Source of the DNA: Bdellovibrionaceae bacterium UBA6502
Lineage (GTDB): Bacteria; Bdellovibrionota; Bdellovibrionia; Bdellovibrionales; UBA840
DNA length: 62,804 nt
Direction of reading: 5' to 3'
Assembly (NCBI GenBank): GCA_002436415.1
Contig: DJMA01000005.1
Span: 1-62,804 of the forward strand
The position numbers and the translations under genes were made by a program. The notes under the pieces were generated by a model that saw only the letters and a list, made by a program, of their open reading frames with translations, was not told where the DNA came from and made no database searches. This document shows positions 8,891 through 16,590 of the stretch, one piece after another. Position 1 is the stretch's first letter; each line of letters starts with the position of its first letter.

Positions 8891-9649
8891 TCATAGACTT
8901 TGAAACTTACTTAGAATTTTTTGCTTCTTTAAAAATTTGTCTTTAATTCTCAATGAGTAAATTAATGTAAGTGGGAGCAATAAAATCAATAAGAATAAAA
9001 TGGGCATTGTATTAGATGGACTCGCTTTTACAAGCCCACAGCCTAAAAAGTAATCCCCGTCTAACTCACTCTTCGGGTACAAATAGGTGTATCCACGAAT
9101 ATCATCTAAAGATAGGCTGACATCTTCTAAGGTACTAAATGAATAGTACATTAAGGCACTTGGATCAGAACTATGCCCTAGATTTAACATATGACCAATT
9201 TCGTGGGCTAAAATGTATTTTATGGTAATATCACCGTAGTTGCCAATATCACCGGTACCACCACTAGAATTAATCCTTACATATCCATAAGAAGCTCCTG
9301 ACGAGTAATCATATAAACCAGAACCAACAGTAGTATCTGTACTAGAAAAACTAGAATCACAACCGATCACGGGGACATTTGGATACGAAAAGGACTGTGC
9401 ATTTGCAATTGTGTAAGTGGAACTTTCCACTGCACTCAGCTTTAACTTAGCAGTTGAAACAGAGTTCCACACATCCAAGGCAGAGCCTATATAGATCATT
9501 AGATCAACAGGGCACCCACTGTTGTTCACTTGAATAACAAGCTCATCCTCATTCCAAGCAGGATCACTACTAAGCAAAGTAAAAGCCGTAAGATTCCCTG
9601 AAAAATGCATCATCAATAAAAACAGAATAAAAAATCGCATTCGCCTCAA
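8891..9649 (-). CDS. Matrixin-like zinc metalloprotease with C-terminal membrane tail
   Basis: Secreted metzincin (252 residues). A signal peptide covers about residues 1-22. The zinc-binding signature H149-E150-x-x-H153-x5-H159 lies in AHEIGHMLNLGHS, and a Met-turn follows at ALM (M167), as in M10-type peptidases. After the catalytic domain comes G-C-G (residues 203-205), a hydrophobic helix (about 214-233) and a basic end (KDKFLKKQK). A Cys-Gly, helix, basic tail is the layout of MYXO-CTERM-like sorting signals, so the enzyme may be kept on the surface and trimmed. Its start overlaps the stop of the upstream beta-barrel gene by 4 bp. Substrate unknown. Confidence 0.85.
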   Translation of the reverse strand: MRRMRFFILFLLMMHFSGNLTAFTLLSSDPAWNEDELVIQVNNSGCPVDLMIYIGSALDVWNSVSTAKLKLSAVESSTYTIANAQSFSYPNVPVIGCDSSFSSTDTTVGSGLYDYSSGASYGYVRINSSGGTGDIGNYGDITIKYILAHEIGHMLNLGHSSDPSALMYYSFSTLEDVSLSLDDIRGYTYLYPKSELDGDYFLGCGLVKASPSNTMPILFLLILLLPLTLIYSLRIKDKFLKKQKILSKFQSL

Positions 9650-10242
9650 AACCCCATCTGATCTAGACGAAAAAGAAACTCTAGCAAGAAGCTAAAACTC
9701 CTTTTCTCCCCCAAAGGATTATCTAATTGTATTGAGGTGTCCAAACGCCATTTTTCAAAATCGCTGATCACCCCAAATTCTAAATAAAAGTACTGCGCAG
9801 AACTAGTGCCATCAGGTCTCTGAAAACTCGAATAACCAGATCCGTTATTTAGCACCATACTGCCACCATTTCCTTTTAAAATTTCATAACTCATTCCAAG
9901 TCCATAAAACAAAGAATAAAACTGAGACTCTAAAGCTAAGAATGATGCACTCAACTGAAGTTGGTAATAATTTATAGAATCATCTTCATCTTTGGCCTCT
10001 GGTAATAATCCTAGAAGACTAAATTTCCAAAAGAAATCCTGATCAAAAGCATTGCTAAAGGACTTATAAGAAATAGGATACAGAAGCTCAACAAAGGTTC
10101 CTTTTGCAGAACTAGAGGAATTAGACAACTCTCCTACATAAGGCGACAAAAAGCCCATCCCCAAAACTGAATTTCTTTTCACCGCAAAAGCTTTCATTGT
10201 GAAAACAGAGCACACTAAAAAAAGTAGGGAAAATTTCTTCAT
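9646..10242 (-). CDS. Putative outer-membrane beta-barrel protein
   Basis: Unrecognised 198-residue protein with a signal peptide (about 1-20, ending KAFA). The rest is rich in alternating aromatic and polar residues (YQLQLSASFLALESQFYSLFYGLG, split here as YQLQLSASFLALE and FYSLFYGLG) and ends in phenylalanine (QMGF), both typical of outer-membrane barrels. It is translationally coupled (ATGA overlap) to the downstream metalloprotease gene, so the two may act together at the surface. No specific family can be assigned. Confidence 0.6.
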   Translation of the reverse strand: MKKFSLLFLVCSVFTMKAFAVKRNSVLGMGFLSPYVGELSNSSSSAKGTFVELLYPISYKSFSNAFDQDFFWKFSLLGLLPEAKDEDDSINYYQLQLSASFLALESQFYSLFYGLGMSYEILKGNGGSMVLNNGSGYSSFQRPDGTSSAQYFYLEFGVISDFEKWRLDTSIQLDNPLGEKRSFSFLLEFLFRLDQMGF

Positions 10243-10501
10243 GTATATAGGATGAGTGCAAACAGAGTTTTTGTTTAGGTTTTACGGCCGCTTTAATGGA
10301 TAAGCTAGACCAAGGCTTAGCGGATATTGCTTGTAAATTAGTTTCACTGATTGATGAGATTCTGTTCTAAGACCAAAACGATCCGTTTAAGTATTATTGA
10401 CAAATAAGCGTTAGCAAAAAATTTAAAATGGATGAGTAAATTTCTGAGAATAAAATTTTGCTTTAAAATACATAGCTCGTAGACTTAGAATATTTTTTCT
10501 A

Positions 10502-10653
10502 ACTGGCCCAATTCACTGCGGATGTATGTCTATAAGTCGTAGGTTTTTCTCCGAACTTCAGTTTTTTTCAGTTTTACTCACTCGTAAATCGTCCATTCAC
10601 TGCATAAACTAAAAGCCTTAAACAGTGTGTACTAATAATTAAAGAGGACATAG
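10502..10653. repeat. Degenerate copy of the 150-bp inverted-repeat element
   Basis: The left end ACTGGCCCAATTCACTGCGG matches the terminal repeat of the copies at 12831 and 38400 except for a few bases. The expected right end about 150 bp away is eroded to ATAATTAAAGAGGACATAGT. Internal similarity to the copy at 12831 is slight (AAAGCCTTAAAC against CAAGCCTTTAAC). The call rests on left end and spacing. Confidence 0.45.
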
Positions 10654-10742
10654 TTTTTCTATCAGCAAAGTAAATTTAGTCGGAAACCATTATTCACAAA
10701 AGTAGCCAATTTAAAAACACACTTCATTCCATAAGCCAAAAA

Positions 10743-10775
10743 TAAAAAAAGCCAAGCAACAATGCCTGGCTTTTT
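10743..10775 (-). terminator. Rho-independent terminator after rplT
   Basis: On the minus strand AAGCCAGGC, loop ATTGTT, GCTTGGCTT and then a run of T residues. It lies 28 bp beyond the rplT stop. Confidence 0.9.
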
Positions 10776-10802
10776 CACTTTTAATTTAAAACTAAGAAAG
10801 AC

Positions 10803-11147
10803 TTAGTTTACAGACTTACAGATCTCAGCGAAACCTTGTGGATCGTTGATAGCCATGTCAGCTAATGTTTTACGATCTAACTCGATTCCAGCAGTACTTA
10901 AAGCACCAATCAAACGAGAGTAAGTAGTACCGTTCATGCGAGCTGCTGCATTGATACGAACAGTCCATAATCTACGGAATTCTCTCTTTTTAACTTTACG
11001 GTCACGGTATGCAAACACACCAGCACGATCAGTACGCTCAGAAGCGATCTTGATTGTACGACTTCCAGCAGAGTAGTAACCACTAGCTCTTTCTAAAATC
11101 TTTTTTCTTCTACGTCTTGTTTTAAATCCGCCTTTTGCTCTAGCCAC
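10803..11147 (-). CDS. rplT: 50S ribosomal protein L20
   Basis: Ribosomal protein L20 binds 23S rRNA early in large-subunit assembly and often represses its own operon. The 114-residue product has the standard length and sequence (MARAKGGFKTRRRRKKILER at the N-terminus, RLWTVRINAAAR in the centre, and SRLIGALSTAGIELDRK). It starts 15 bp after rpmI with GGAGG just upstream. It is followed by a strong terminator. Unusually, the usual upstream partner infC is about 1.8 kb away and separated by other genes. Confidence 0.98.
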   Translation of the reverse strand: MARAKGGFKTRRRRKKILERASGYYSAGSRTIKIASERTDRAGVFAYRDRKVKKREFRRLWTVRINAAARMNGTTYSRLIGALSTAGIELDRKTLADMAINDPQGFAEICKSVN

Positions 11148-11162
11148 AATTTACCTCCTGAA

Positions 11163-11357
11163 CTAAATTACCAAACAACGTGAGATTCGTTTCATGTCAC
11201 AGCTTTGAACATATTCAGTGTCCTGAAGATGTAGCTTTCTTTTGCGGTTCTTCTTAGTCAGAATGTGACGACGGTTTGCTTTCTTTCTCTTTACTTTTCC
11301 AGAGCTCAAAACCTTAAGACGTTTCGCAGCACCAGAATGAGTCTTCATTTTAGGCAT
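11163..11357 (-). CDS. rpmI: 50S ribosomal protein L35
   Basis: L35, a 64-residue basic protein of the large subunit, with the family start MPKMKTHSGAAKRLKV and the internal K/R-rich block KRKKANRRHILTKKNRKRK. ATG at 11357 is preceded by AAAGGA. It forms a two-gene unit with rplT. It must have its own promoter because the next gene upstream (11623-11979) is on the opposite strand. Confidence 0.97.
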   Translation of the reverse strand: MPKMKTHSGAAKRLKVLSSGKVKRKKANRRHILTKKNRKRKLHLQDTEYVQSCDMKRISRCLVI

Positions 11358-11411
11358 AATTCATCCTTTCCACTACAGAGGCGTTAACACACAATGTGCT
11401 AAACTTCCTTA

Positions 11412-11432
11412 GGCCTTCCATACGGAAGGGCC
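11412..11432 (-). promoter_or_regulatory. Hairpin in the rpmI-rplT leader
   Basis: On the minus strand GGCCCTTCCGTATGGAAGGCC forms an eight-pair stem with a four-base loop, 55-75 nt upstream of the rpmI start. Leaders of L20 operons are commonly structured for autorepression by L20, so this may be part of a control element. Nothing beyond the stem and its position supports that. Confidence 0.35.
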
Positions 11433-11622
11433 AAACTAGCGAAAACAAGCTGTTTTTACAAGTATTTTCCTAAGCTTATGACAAATAAAAGCTGCCTAGT
11501 GCCTTAAAACAAAATCTGAGTCGAAAAAATAATGCTATCTACCGACCCTAAATAAATCTAGTCTCCTTATTGCTTTTGTAGTAATAAAATAATTACAATT
11601 TCATTCATCTGGGGGGATAGTT

Positions 11623-11979
11623 ATGAAATTTTTTCTAATGGCGATTAGCCTTCTTTTTGTGCAAAATGCATTTTCCTACTCTAAGAGCATCACTCATCCG
11701 GACTATGCAAAAAATGGTTTTGAGCTTTGCGATTACTTAGATGATGCTTTTGGCTTTCATTCAATGACTTTGTTTTGTGCGATAAAAATGGATGATGCTA
11801 CAGACTTCTGCACAAGCCTGGAGGCAAGCTTCTGCCATAAAGTAATTTCTGAAAATAAAATGAAAATCGGTCAATGTTTTGAACTCATCATTGGCAACAA
11901 CGACCGCAGTCTAGATCAATTAGAGGAATGCGCCCAACTTAGTTCTGAAGAACAAGTTTATAAATGCATGACACATTAG
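11623..11979 (+). CDS. Small secreted cysteine-rich protein
   Basis: Unrecognised 118-residue protein with a clear signal peptide (about 1-18, ending NAFS) and seven cysteines in the mature part, a pattern suited to disulfide bonding in the periplasm or outside. The start follows a run of six G residues (GGGGGGATAGTTATG), an extreme Shine-Dalgarno that recurs at the gene at 12212-12691. It sits inside what is normally the infC-rpmI-rplT operon, in the opposite orientation. Function unknown. Confidence 0.7.
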   Translation: MKFFLMAISLLFVQNAFSYSKSITHPDYAKNGFELCDYLDDAFGFHSMTLFCAIKMDDATDFCTSLEASFCHKVISENKMKIGQCFELIIGNNDRSLDQLEECAQLSSEEQVYKCMTH

Positions 11980-12005
11980 TAATAAGCAAATCTAAATAAT
12001 CACTA

Positions 12006-12042
12006 AGGATTTTTAGGGGCCAGTTTTTAAATTGGCCTCCTC
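12006..12042. other. Hairpin between convergent small genes
   Basis: AGGGGCCAGTTT and AAATTGGCCTCCT form a long imperfect stem with a two-base loop. There is no T-run on either strand, so it is not a classical terminator. The GGGGCCAGT half also resembles the right end of the 150-bp repeat elements, but no matching left end is present. Confidence 0.4.
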
Positions 12043-12211
12043 AATGAATAAAAAGCTAGAAATTAGCCTATGGATTAATTCTATTCAACCCAATTCATTA
12101 TCAAACTAAAGCAAATCCCTAATTTAAAACCCAATTAGACATAAAACAAATAGCCTATCCACAAATACACTAAATTTGAAATTAGCTAAATAAGCCATAC
12201 GTATTTTTACA

Positions 12212-12691
12212 TTAAAAAAGTTCGGTGAAGTTATTTTTATGATAACTAGTGACTTCGCAATTAAAGTTTCGGTGATCATAGTCTCCAAAAACCAAAGCCT
12301 CTTCCCTCTTTAACTTTAATACCAGAGTTTTTGTATAGGACTCCACCGGAGAAGAACTTCCATTGATTACCTGAGTTTTTTGCAACTTAACGATAAGACT
12401 AGATAAATCTTTGTTTCGACAATGAACTAAACTCGGATCTACCTCATTGTATCTACAACTTGAAAAGCTTCTTAGAAGTCTTTTGGGTTCAATTCCAGCA
12501 TACTTTTTCTTCTCTACAGGATCAAACCAATAGGAGCTGTAATATAAATCCCCCGATTCAAAATGAAAATCTGCTTTGGCAATTAAACCACCTTGTTTTT
12601 CATTTAACTGCGTTGAACACAAATTTACAGGCTCTGCCTTTAAAGAAAGCGTGCTAAAAATTAAAAATAATGTCGTAAAAATGATTTTCAA
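12212..12691 (-). CDS. Small secreted protein, unknown function
   Basis: I place the start at TTG 12691, not at the in-frame ATG at 12709: the TTG is preceded at correct spacing by GGGGGGA and gives a normal signal peptide (MKIIFTTLFLIFSTLSLKA), whereas the ATG version adds six residues and has no ribosome-binding site. The mature part is about 140 residues with four cysteines (LCSTQ, SSCRY, VHCRN, FNCEV) and beta-strand-like alternation. No family recognised. It lies downstream of infC but after infC's terminator, and interrupts the usual infC-rpmI order. Confidence 0.65.
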   Translation of the reverse strand: MKIIFTTLFLIFSTLSLKAEPVNLCSTQLNEKQGGLIAKADFHFESGDLYYSSYWFDPVEKKKYAGIEPKRLLRSFSSCRYNEVDPSLVHCRNKDLSSLIVKLQKTQVINGSSSPVESYTKTLVLKLKREEALVFGDYDHRNFNCEVTSYHKNNFTELF

Positions 12692-12830
12692 GATTTCCCC
12701 CCATGTCATCCTTGAACAGGAATTTTCTAACTATAAAAGGATAGCTTAAGCGAGAGAAGACATCTGTTTCATTTATTTTAGCTTTTGTGTAGATCCCTAC
12801 AAACATTGATCATTTTTAAAAATAGCTAAA

Positions 12831-12980
12831 ACTGCCCCCCTTAATTGCGGATAGGCTTTAATAACCATTGAAAAAAATTTGTTTAAATAAAGTTGTCCGA
12901 GTTTCGATCTTCCCTGCAATGAATACAGAGAAGAATTTCAAGCCTTTAACACCCGTTCATCCGCAATTAAAGGGGCCAGT
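12831..12980. repeat. 150-bp element with 22-bp inverted ends, copy 1
   Basis: Left end ACTGCCCCCCTTAATTGCGG(AT) at 12831-12852 and right end 12959-12980 are inverted repeats matching at 20 of 22 positions. The same ends and the same total length (150 bp) occur at 38400-38549. The interior is also related, in reverse orientation (compare TTTAAATAAAGTTGTCCGA here with TTTAAATACGTCCGA on the other strand there). It encodes nothing. No clear target duplication is seen. Confidence 0.8.
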
Positions 12981-13094
12981 TTATAATTTACAAAAGTAAA
13001 TTATAATGAATGTATAAAAATTTTGGCCGGCATAATTAAAATTTTGCTAGCGTGAAATGAGCCGTTTCTATTTTTAAAACGTTTTTTTAGATAT

Positions 13095-13126
13095 AAAAAA
13101 ACCCAAGCAACTAGCCTGGGTTTTTA
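13095..13126 (-). terminator. Rho-independent terminator after infC
   Basis: Minus strand AACCCAGGC, loop TAGTT, GCTTGGGTT then seven T residues. It isolates thrS-infC from the genes further along. Confidence 0.9.
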
Positions 13127-13146
13127 TAGATCTTATGTCTACATTT

Positions 13147-13776
13147 TTACTCTGCTGAAGCGCCTGTGGAGGCATCTGCACTAGTATCTGAGCTTTGGTT
13201 TTCAGCCTGCGCCTTTTTATAGTAATCGATTTTCTTTTTGTCACCAACCATGATCAAGAACAAATGCTGCCCTTCCATTTTTGGCTCAATCTCAACTACA
13301 GCGATGTCTTCAAGGTCTTTCACCATGCCCATAAGAAGCTTTCTACCAACTTCTTTGTGTGCCATTTCACGACCACGAAAACGCATATTTAATCGAACTT
13401 TATCTCCATCAAGCAAAAACTTGCGAGACTTTCTTAGTTTAGTATCAATATCATGCTGATCCGTTCTAGGACGAACTTGAATTTCTTTAATCTGAACTTG
13501 AACTTGCTTCTTTTTAGACTCCTGAGCTTTCTTTTTTTGCTCATATAAATATTTACCATAGTCCAAAATCTTACAAGTTGGCGGTTTTGCCTCTGGTGCA
13601 ACTTCCACCAAATCTAAACCTTCATTTTCTGCAATTGCTAAGGCTTCCCTAGGGCTTAAAATCCCTAACATCTTACCATCAGATCCAATCACACGAATTT
13701 CTGGGGCCTTGATTCTTTCATTCATTCTTGGACCGCGATCCACCTTGCCGCGGTGATTTCTTTTATTAGGTTTTAT
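13147..13776 (-). CDS. infC: Translation initiation factor IF-3 with AUA start
   Basis: IF-3 binds the 30S subunit and rejects non-standard start codons. Both domains are present (MNERIKAPEIRVIGSDG; later QVQIKEIQVRPRTDQHDI and FRGREMAHKEVG), followed by an acidic low-complexity tail of about 20 residues. The nearest standard start is GTG at 13743, which has no Shine-Dalgarno and would cut off the basic NKRNHRGKVDRG lead-in. Eleven codons upstream, ATA at 13774-13776 lies exactly five bases after AGGAGG. I take ATA as the start, giving 209 residues. The AGGAGG overlaps the thrS stop (TAGGAGG). Rare start codons in infC are the known basis of IF-3 autoregulation (AUU in E. coli). Confidence 0.93.
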   Translation of the reverse strand: MKPNKRNHRGKVDRGPRMNERIKAPEIRVIGSDGKMLGILSPREALAIAENEGLDLVEVAPEAKPPTCKILDYGKYLYEQKKKAQESKKKQVQVQIKEIQVRPRTDQHDIDTKLRKSRKFLLDGDKVRLNMRFRGREMAHKEVGRKLLMGMVKDLEDIAVVEIEPKMEGQHLFLIMVGDKKKIDYYKKAQAENQSSDTSADASTGASAE

Positions 13777-13787
13777 GCTTTCCTCCT
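13774..13787 (-). promoter_or_regulatory. Shine-Dalgarno and AUA start of infC
   Basis: AGGAGG at 13782-13787, five-base spacer AAAGC, then ATA at 13774-13776. The frame is continuous with the conserved IF-3 sequence. No ATG, GTG or TTG occurs in frame between this site and GTG 13743. Confidence 0.8.
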
Positions 13788-15720
13788 AGTTTTCATTACG
13801 CATACTTAACTCTAATGAGCGCTCTTTGTTTTCCTTCACAATGAGCTTTTTAAAATCTTCCGTAGAAATGCTTTCAATCACTTCTCCGAGTCGATTTCTT
13901 ACAGATAGGTTCCCACTGTCTACCTCTTTGTCGCCGATTGTCAACATATAAGGTACTTTACGCAGCTGAGCCTCTCTAATTTTAAAGCCTAACTTCTCGT
14001 TTCGTGAATCAAAAATTGCTCTAACGCCTAGATTTTTTAGATCTTTAACTAGTTTTTCACAAAACTCTGCCTGATTATCTGTCACATTCAAAATAGCCAC
14101 CTGCTCAGGACACAGCCAAGTAGGCAATTTTCCAGCCGTATGCTCTAAATAAACTCCAATGAATCGCTCTAAAGACCCAAGGATTGCTCTGTGAAGCATC
14201 ACTGGTCTGTGTTCGTCTCCATCTGCGCCCGTGTACTTTAACTGAAACCTTTCAGGCATATTAAAGTCACATTGTAGAGTCCCTAGCTGCCAAGGTCTAC
14301 CAATTGCATCAGTAAAAACAATGTCTAGTTTAGGGCCGTAGAACGCGCCATCACCTTCGTTTACTCCATAATCAAGCTCTAGATTCTTAAGCGCTTGCTC
14401 AAGAGAAGCCTCTGCACGGTCCCAAATCTCTTCACTACCCACACGCTTTTCAGGACGAGTTGCTAAAAAGATTTTATAATTAGTCATGCCAAGAGTTTCA
14501 TAGATCTCATTTAACATAGTCACAAAACGTTCAATTTCTGTCTGCAACTGATCTTGTGTACAAAAGATGTGAGCATCGTCTTGGCAAAAGGTTCTAACTC
14601 GAGTCAAACCATGCATAACACCACTTCGCTCATAGCGATGCAAACGGCCAAAATCGGCAATTCTCAATGGCAAATCACGATACGAATGCTTTTCTCCAGC
14701 AAACATTACACAATGCCCCGGGCAGTTCATTGGCTTCACAGAAAAATCACGGTCATCGATTTTAGTGAAATACATATTTTCTTGGTAATTATCATAATGA
14801 CCAGACTGATGATAAAGATCTACATCAAAAATTTGAGGCGTAATCACCTCTTCATAACCGTAATCTTCATACTTATCACGCATCAATTCTTGTAAAAGAT
14901 TATAAACCTTTGCTCCACGAGGAGAAAAGAATGGTGCTCCCGGACTTAGCTGATTAAAAGTAAAAAGCTTCAACTCTTTACCAAGCTTTCTGTGGTCTCG
15001 CTTCTTTGCTTCTTCTAAGTTTAATAGGTATTGCTTTAATTCTTTTTTATCGCTAAAAGCCGTTGCGTATACCCTTTGAAGTTGTTCACGGTTTTCATCT
15101 CCACGCCAATAACTTCCCGCTTGGTACAAAACTTTAAAAGCTTTAATTTGCCCAGTATGTTGAATGTGTGGTCCACGGCAAAGATCTAACCAATCTCCTT
15201 GGGTATAAACCCCAACCTCTTCGTCCTCTGGTAAATTTTCAATCAATTCAACCTTATACTTTTCACCCATTTTATCAAATTTAGAAATGGCCTCTGCCTT
15301 ATCCCAAACTTCTCTTTGAATTGGTAACTTTCGAGAAATCACTTCCTTCATCTGTTTTTCTATCTGCACCAGATGCTCTTCTGTGAAATTAAATGGAGAA
15401 TCAAAATCATAGTAAAATCCATTTTCAATGACAGGGCCAATTGTTACCTTCACATCTGGCCACAACTCTTGCACCGCTTGCGCCATAACATGGGCTGCTG
15501 AATGACGGATTACTTCATTGGCTTCAGGACTGGTTTTGGTAATAATGGTAATTTGGTCGCCATCATTAAGAGGCGTGCGAAAATCAATAATCTCCCCGTT
15601 CAACTTTCCAGCGATAGTATCTTGAGCTAATCGCTCCGAAATACTTGCTGCCACTTCTAAAGTGTTGGGGTTTTTCTCAAATTCTTTAAAATTTCCATCA
15701 GGTAACTGAATTTTAACCAT
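13786..15720 (-). CDS. thrS: Threonyl-tRNA synthetase
   Basis: Class II synthetase that charges tRNA-Thr. The 644-residue protein has the full bacterial layout: N-terminal TGS domain (about 1-62), editing domain with the zinc-type HSAAHVMAQAV motif (about 73-83), catalytic core with MNCPGHCVMF and the class II RYERSGVMHGLTRVR motif, and a C-terminal anticodon-binding domain. The start at 15720 gives the family's normal N-terminus (MVKIQLPDGNFKEF). infC follows at once, its Shine-Dalgarno overlapping the thrS stop, so the pair is one transcript. Confidence 0.98.
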   Translation of the reverse strand: MVKIQLPDGNFKEFEKNPNTLEVAASISERLAQDTIAGKLNGEIIDFRTPLNDGDQITIITKTSPEANEVIRHSAAHVMAQAVQELWPDVKVTIGPVIENGFYYDFDSPFNFTEEHLVQIEKQMKEVISRKLPIQREVWDKAEAISKFDKMGEKYKVELIENLPEDEEVGVYTQGDWLDLCRGPHIQHTGQIKAFKVLYQAGSYWRGDENREQLQRVYATAFSDKKELKQYLLNLEEAKKRDHRKLGKELKLFTFNQLSPGAPFFSPRGAKVYNLLQELMRDKYEDYGYEEVITPQIFDVDLYHQSGHYDNYQENMYFTKIDDRDFSVKPMNCPGHCVMFAGEKHSYRDLPLRIADFGRLHRYERSGVMHGLTRVRTFCQDDAHIFCTQDQLQTEIERFVTMLNEIYETLGMTNYKIFLATRPEKRVGSEEIWDRAEASLEQALKNLELDYGVNEGDGAFYGPKLDIVFTDAIGRPWQLGTLQCDFNMPERFQLKYTGADGDEHRPVMLHRAILGSLERFIGVYLEHTAGKLPTWLCPEQVAILNVTDNQAEFCEKLVKDLKNLGVRAIFDSRNEKLGFKIREAQLRKVPYMLTIGDKEVDSGNLSVRNRLGEVIESISTEDFKKLIVKENKERSLELSMRNEN

Positions 15721-15855
15721 TACTTAAAACGTCCTTTCTTAGCCAAACCAATTTACGGGATTTTTCCTCATTCGTCCAGCTCCTAAATCCCTATAAGCCT
15801 TACATTTTTTAAGACTTTACATGACCCTAAAACAAAATCAGACTATAAATTGTTC

Positions 15856-16515
15856 ATGGCACTATATATCGTTGCAACTCCCATTGGAAACCCACAAGAC
15901 ATCAGCCTCCAGGCTTTAGAAATCTTGAAAAGAGTAGAGATCGTAATTGGTGAAGAGCCAAAAGCCTGTAAACGCCTACTTAGTAGCTTACAGCTTGGCC
16001 GCAAAGAACTCTATTTTATCAACGAACATAGTAAAGCTGAGGACACAGCAGAACTCATTGAACTGATTAAAAAACAAGACGTAGCTCTAATCTCTGATTG
16101 CGGCACACCAGGCTTTTGTGATCCTGGTCACTTGGTAATAAAAGCAGCGAGAGAAAAGAATTTAAAAATAAATGTGGCCCCAGGAGCAAGTAGCTTGATG
16201 TATCTTCTAAGCCTCAGCTCACAACGAATCGATGAGTTTTATTTTTTAGGTTTTCCTCCAGCTAAAACGGACATGCGTGAAAAAAAATGGCGTGAACTTG
16301 CTGGCTTTAAATTTCCCATTTGTTTCCTAGAGACTCCATATCGCTTAGAAAAAACCTTAAATGACTTGAAAAAGCATTTTTCTAAAAGAAAAATTTTAAT
16401 TGGATTAAACTTATCGCAAGAAGGCGAAAAGGTCTTTGAAGGTTTGGCGAAAAACATTCCGAAAGATTTTTTTGGAAAAAAAGCAGAGCCAATCATTTTA
16501 ATCTATGAAAAATAA
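15856..16515 (+). CDS. rsmI: RsmI-like 16S rRNA 2'-O-methyltransferase, short form
   Basis: Tetrapyrrole-methylase-fold enzyme that uses SAM; the family member RsmI methylates C1402 of 16S rRNA. Family stretches are ALYIVATPIGNPQDIS at the start, SDCGTPGFCDPGHLVI and VAPGASSLMYLLSLS. I start at ATG 15856, which gives the canonical MALYIVATPIGN; a TTG two codons earlier is possible. The product has about 219 residues, whereas RsmI usually has about 280, so the C-terminal small domain is missing or reduced. It may be a functional short variant or a related methylase. No strong Shine-Dalgarno is visible. Confidence 0.8.
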   Translation: MALYIVATPIGNPQDISLQALEILKRVEIVIGEEPKACKRLLSSLQLGRKELYFINEHSKAEDTAELIELIKKQDVALISDCGTPGFCDPGHLVIKAAREKNLKINVAPGASSLMYLLSLSSQRIDEFYFLGFPPAKTDMREKKWRELAGFKFPICFLETPYRLEKTLNDLKKHFSKRKILIGLNLSQEGEKVFEGLAKNIPKDFFGKKAEPIILIYEK

Positions 16516-16590
16516 AAAGGCTGTTTGATCATTAGAATAATCAAGCTATAGATTTTCACCAAAAGCCATTCCATAAACACTAAATTTAAA

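Larger units (their letters stand above)
10243..10802. other. 560-bp intergenic region
   Basis: Apart from the degenerate inverted-repeat element and the rplT terminator listed separately, the stretch has only a 24-codon open frame at 10296-10370 on the plus strand (starts MDKLDQGLADIACKL) without a convincing ribosome-binding site. It also contains the promoter side of the barrel/protease genes. No RNA gene recognised. Confidence 0.5.

Noticed and set aside
12006..12042. A further copy of the 150-bp element
   Set aside because: Only the GGGGCCAGT right-end-like half is present; the expected left end would fall inside the coding region and is absent.
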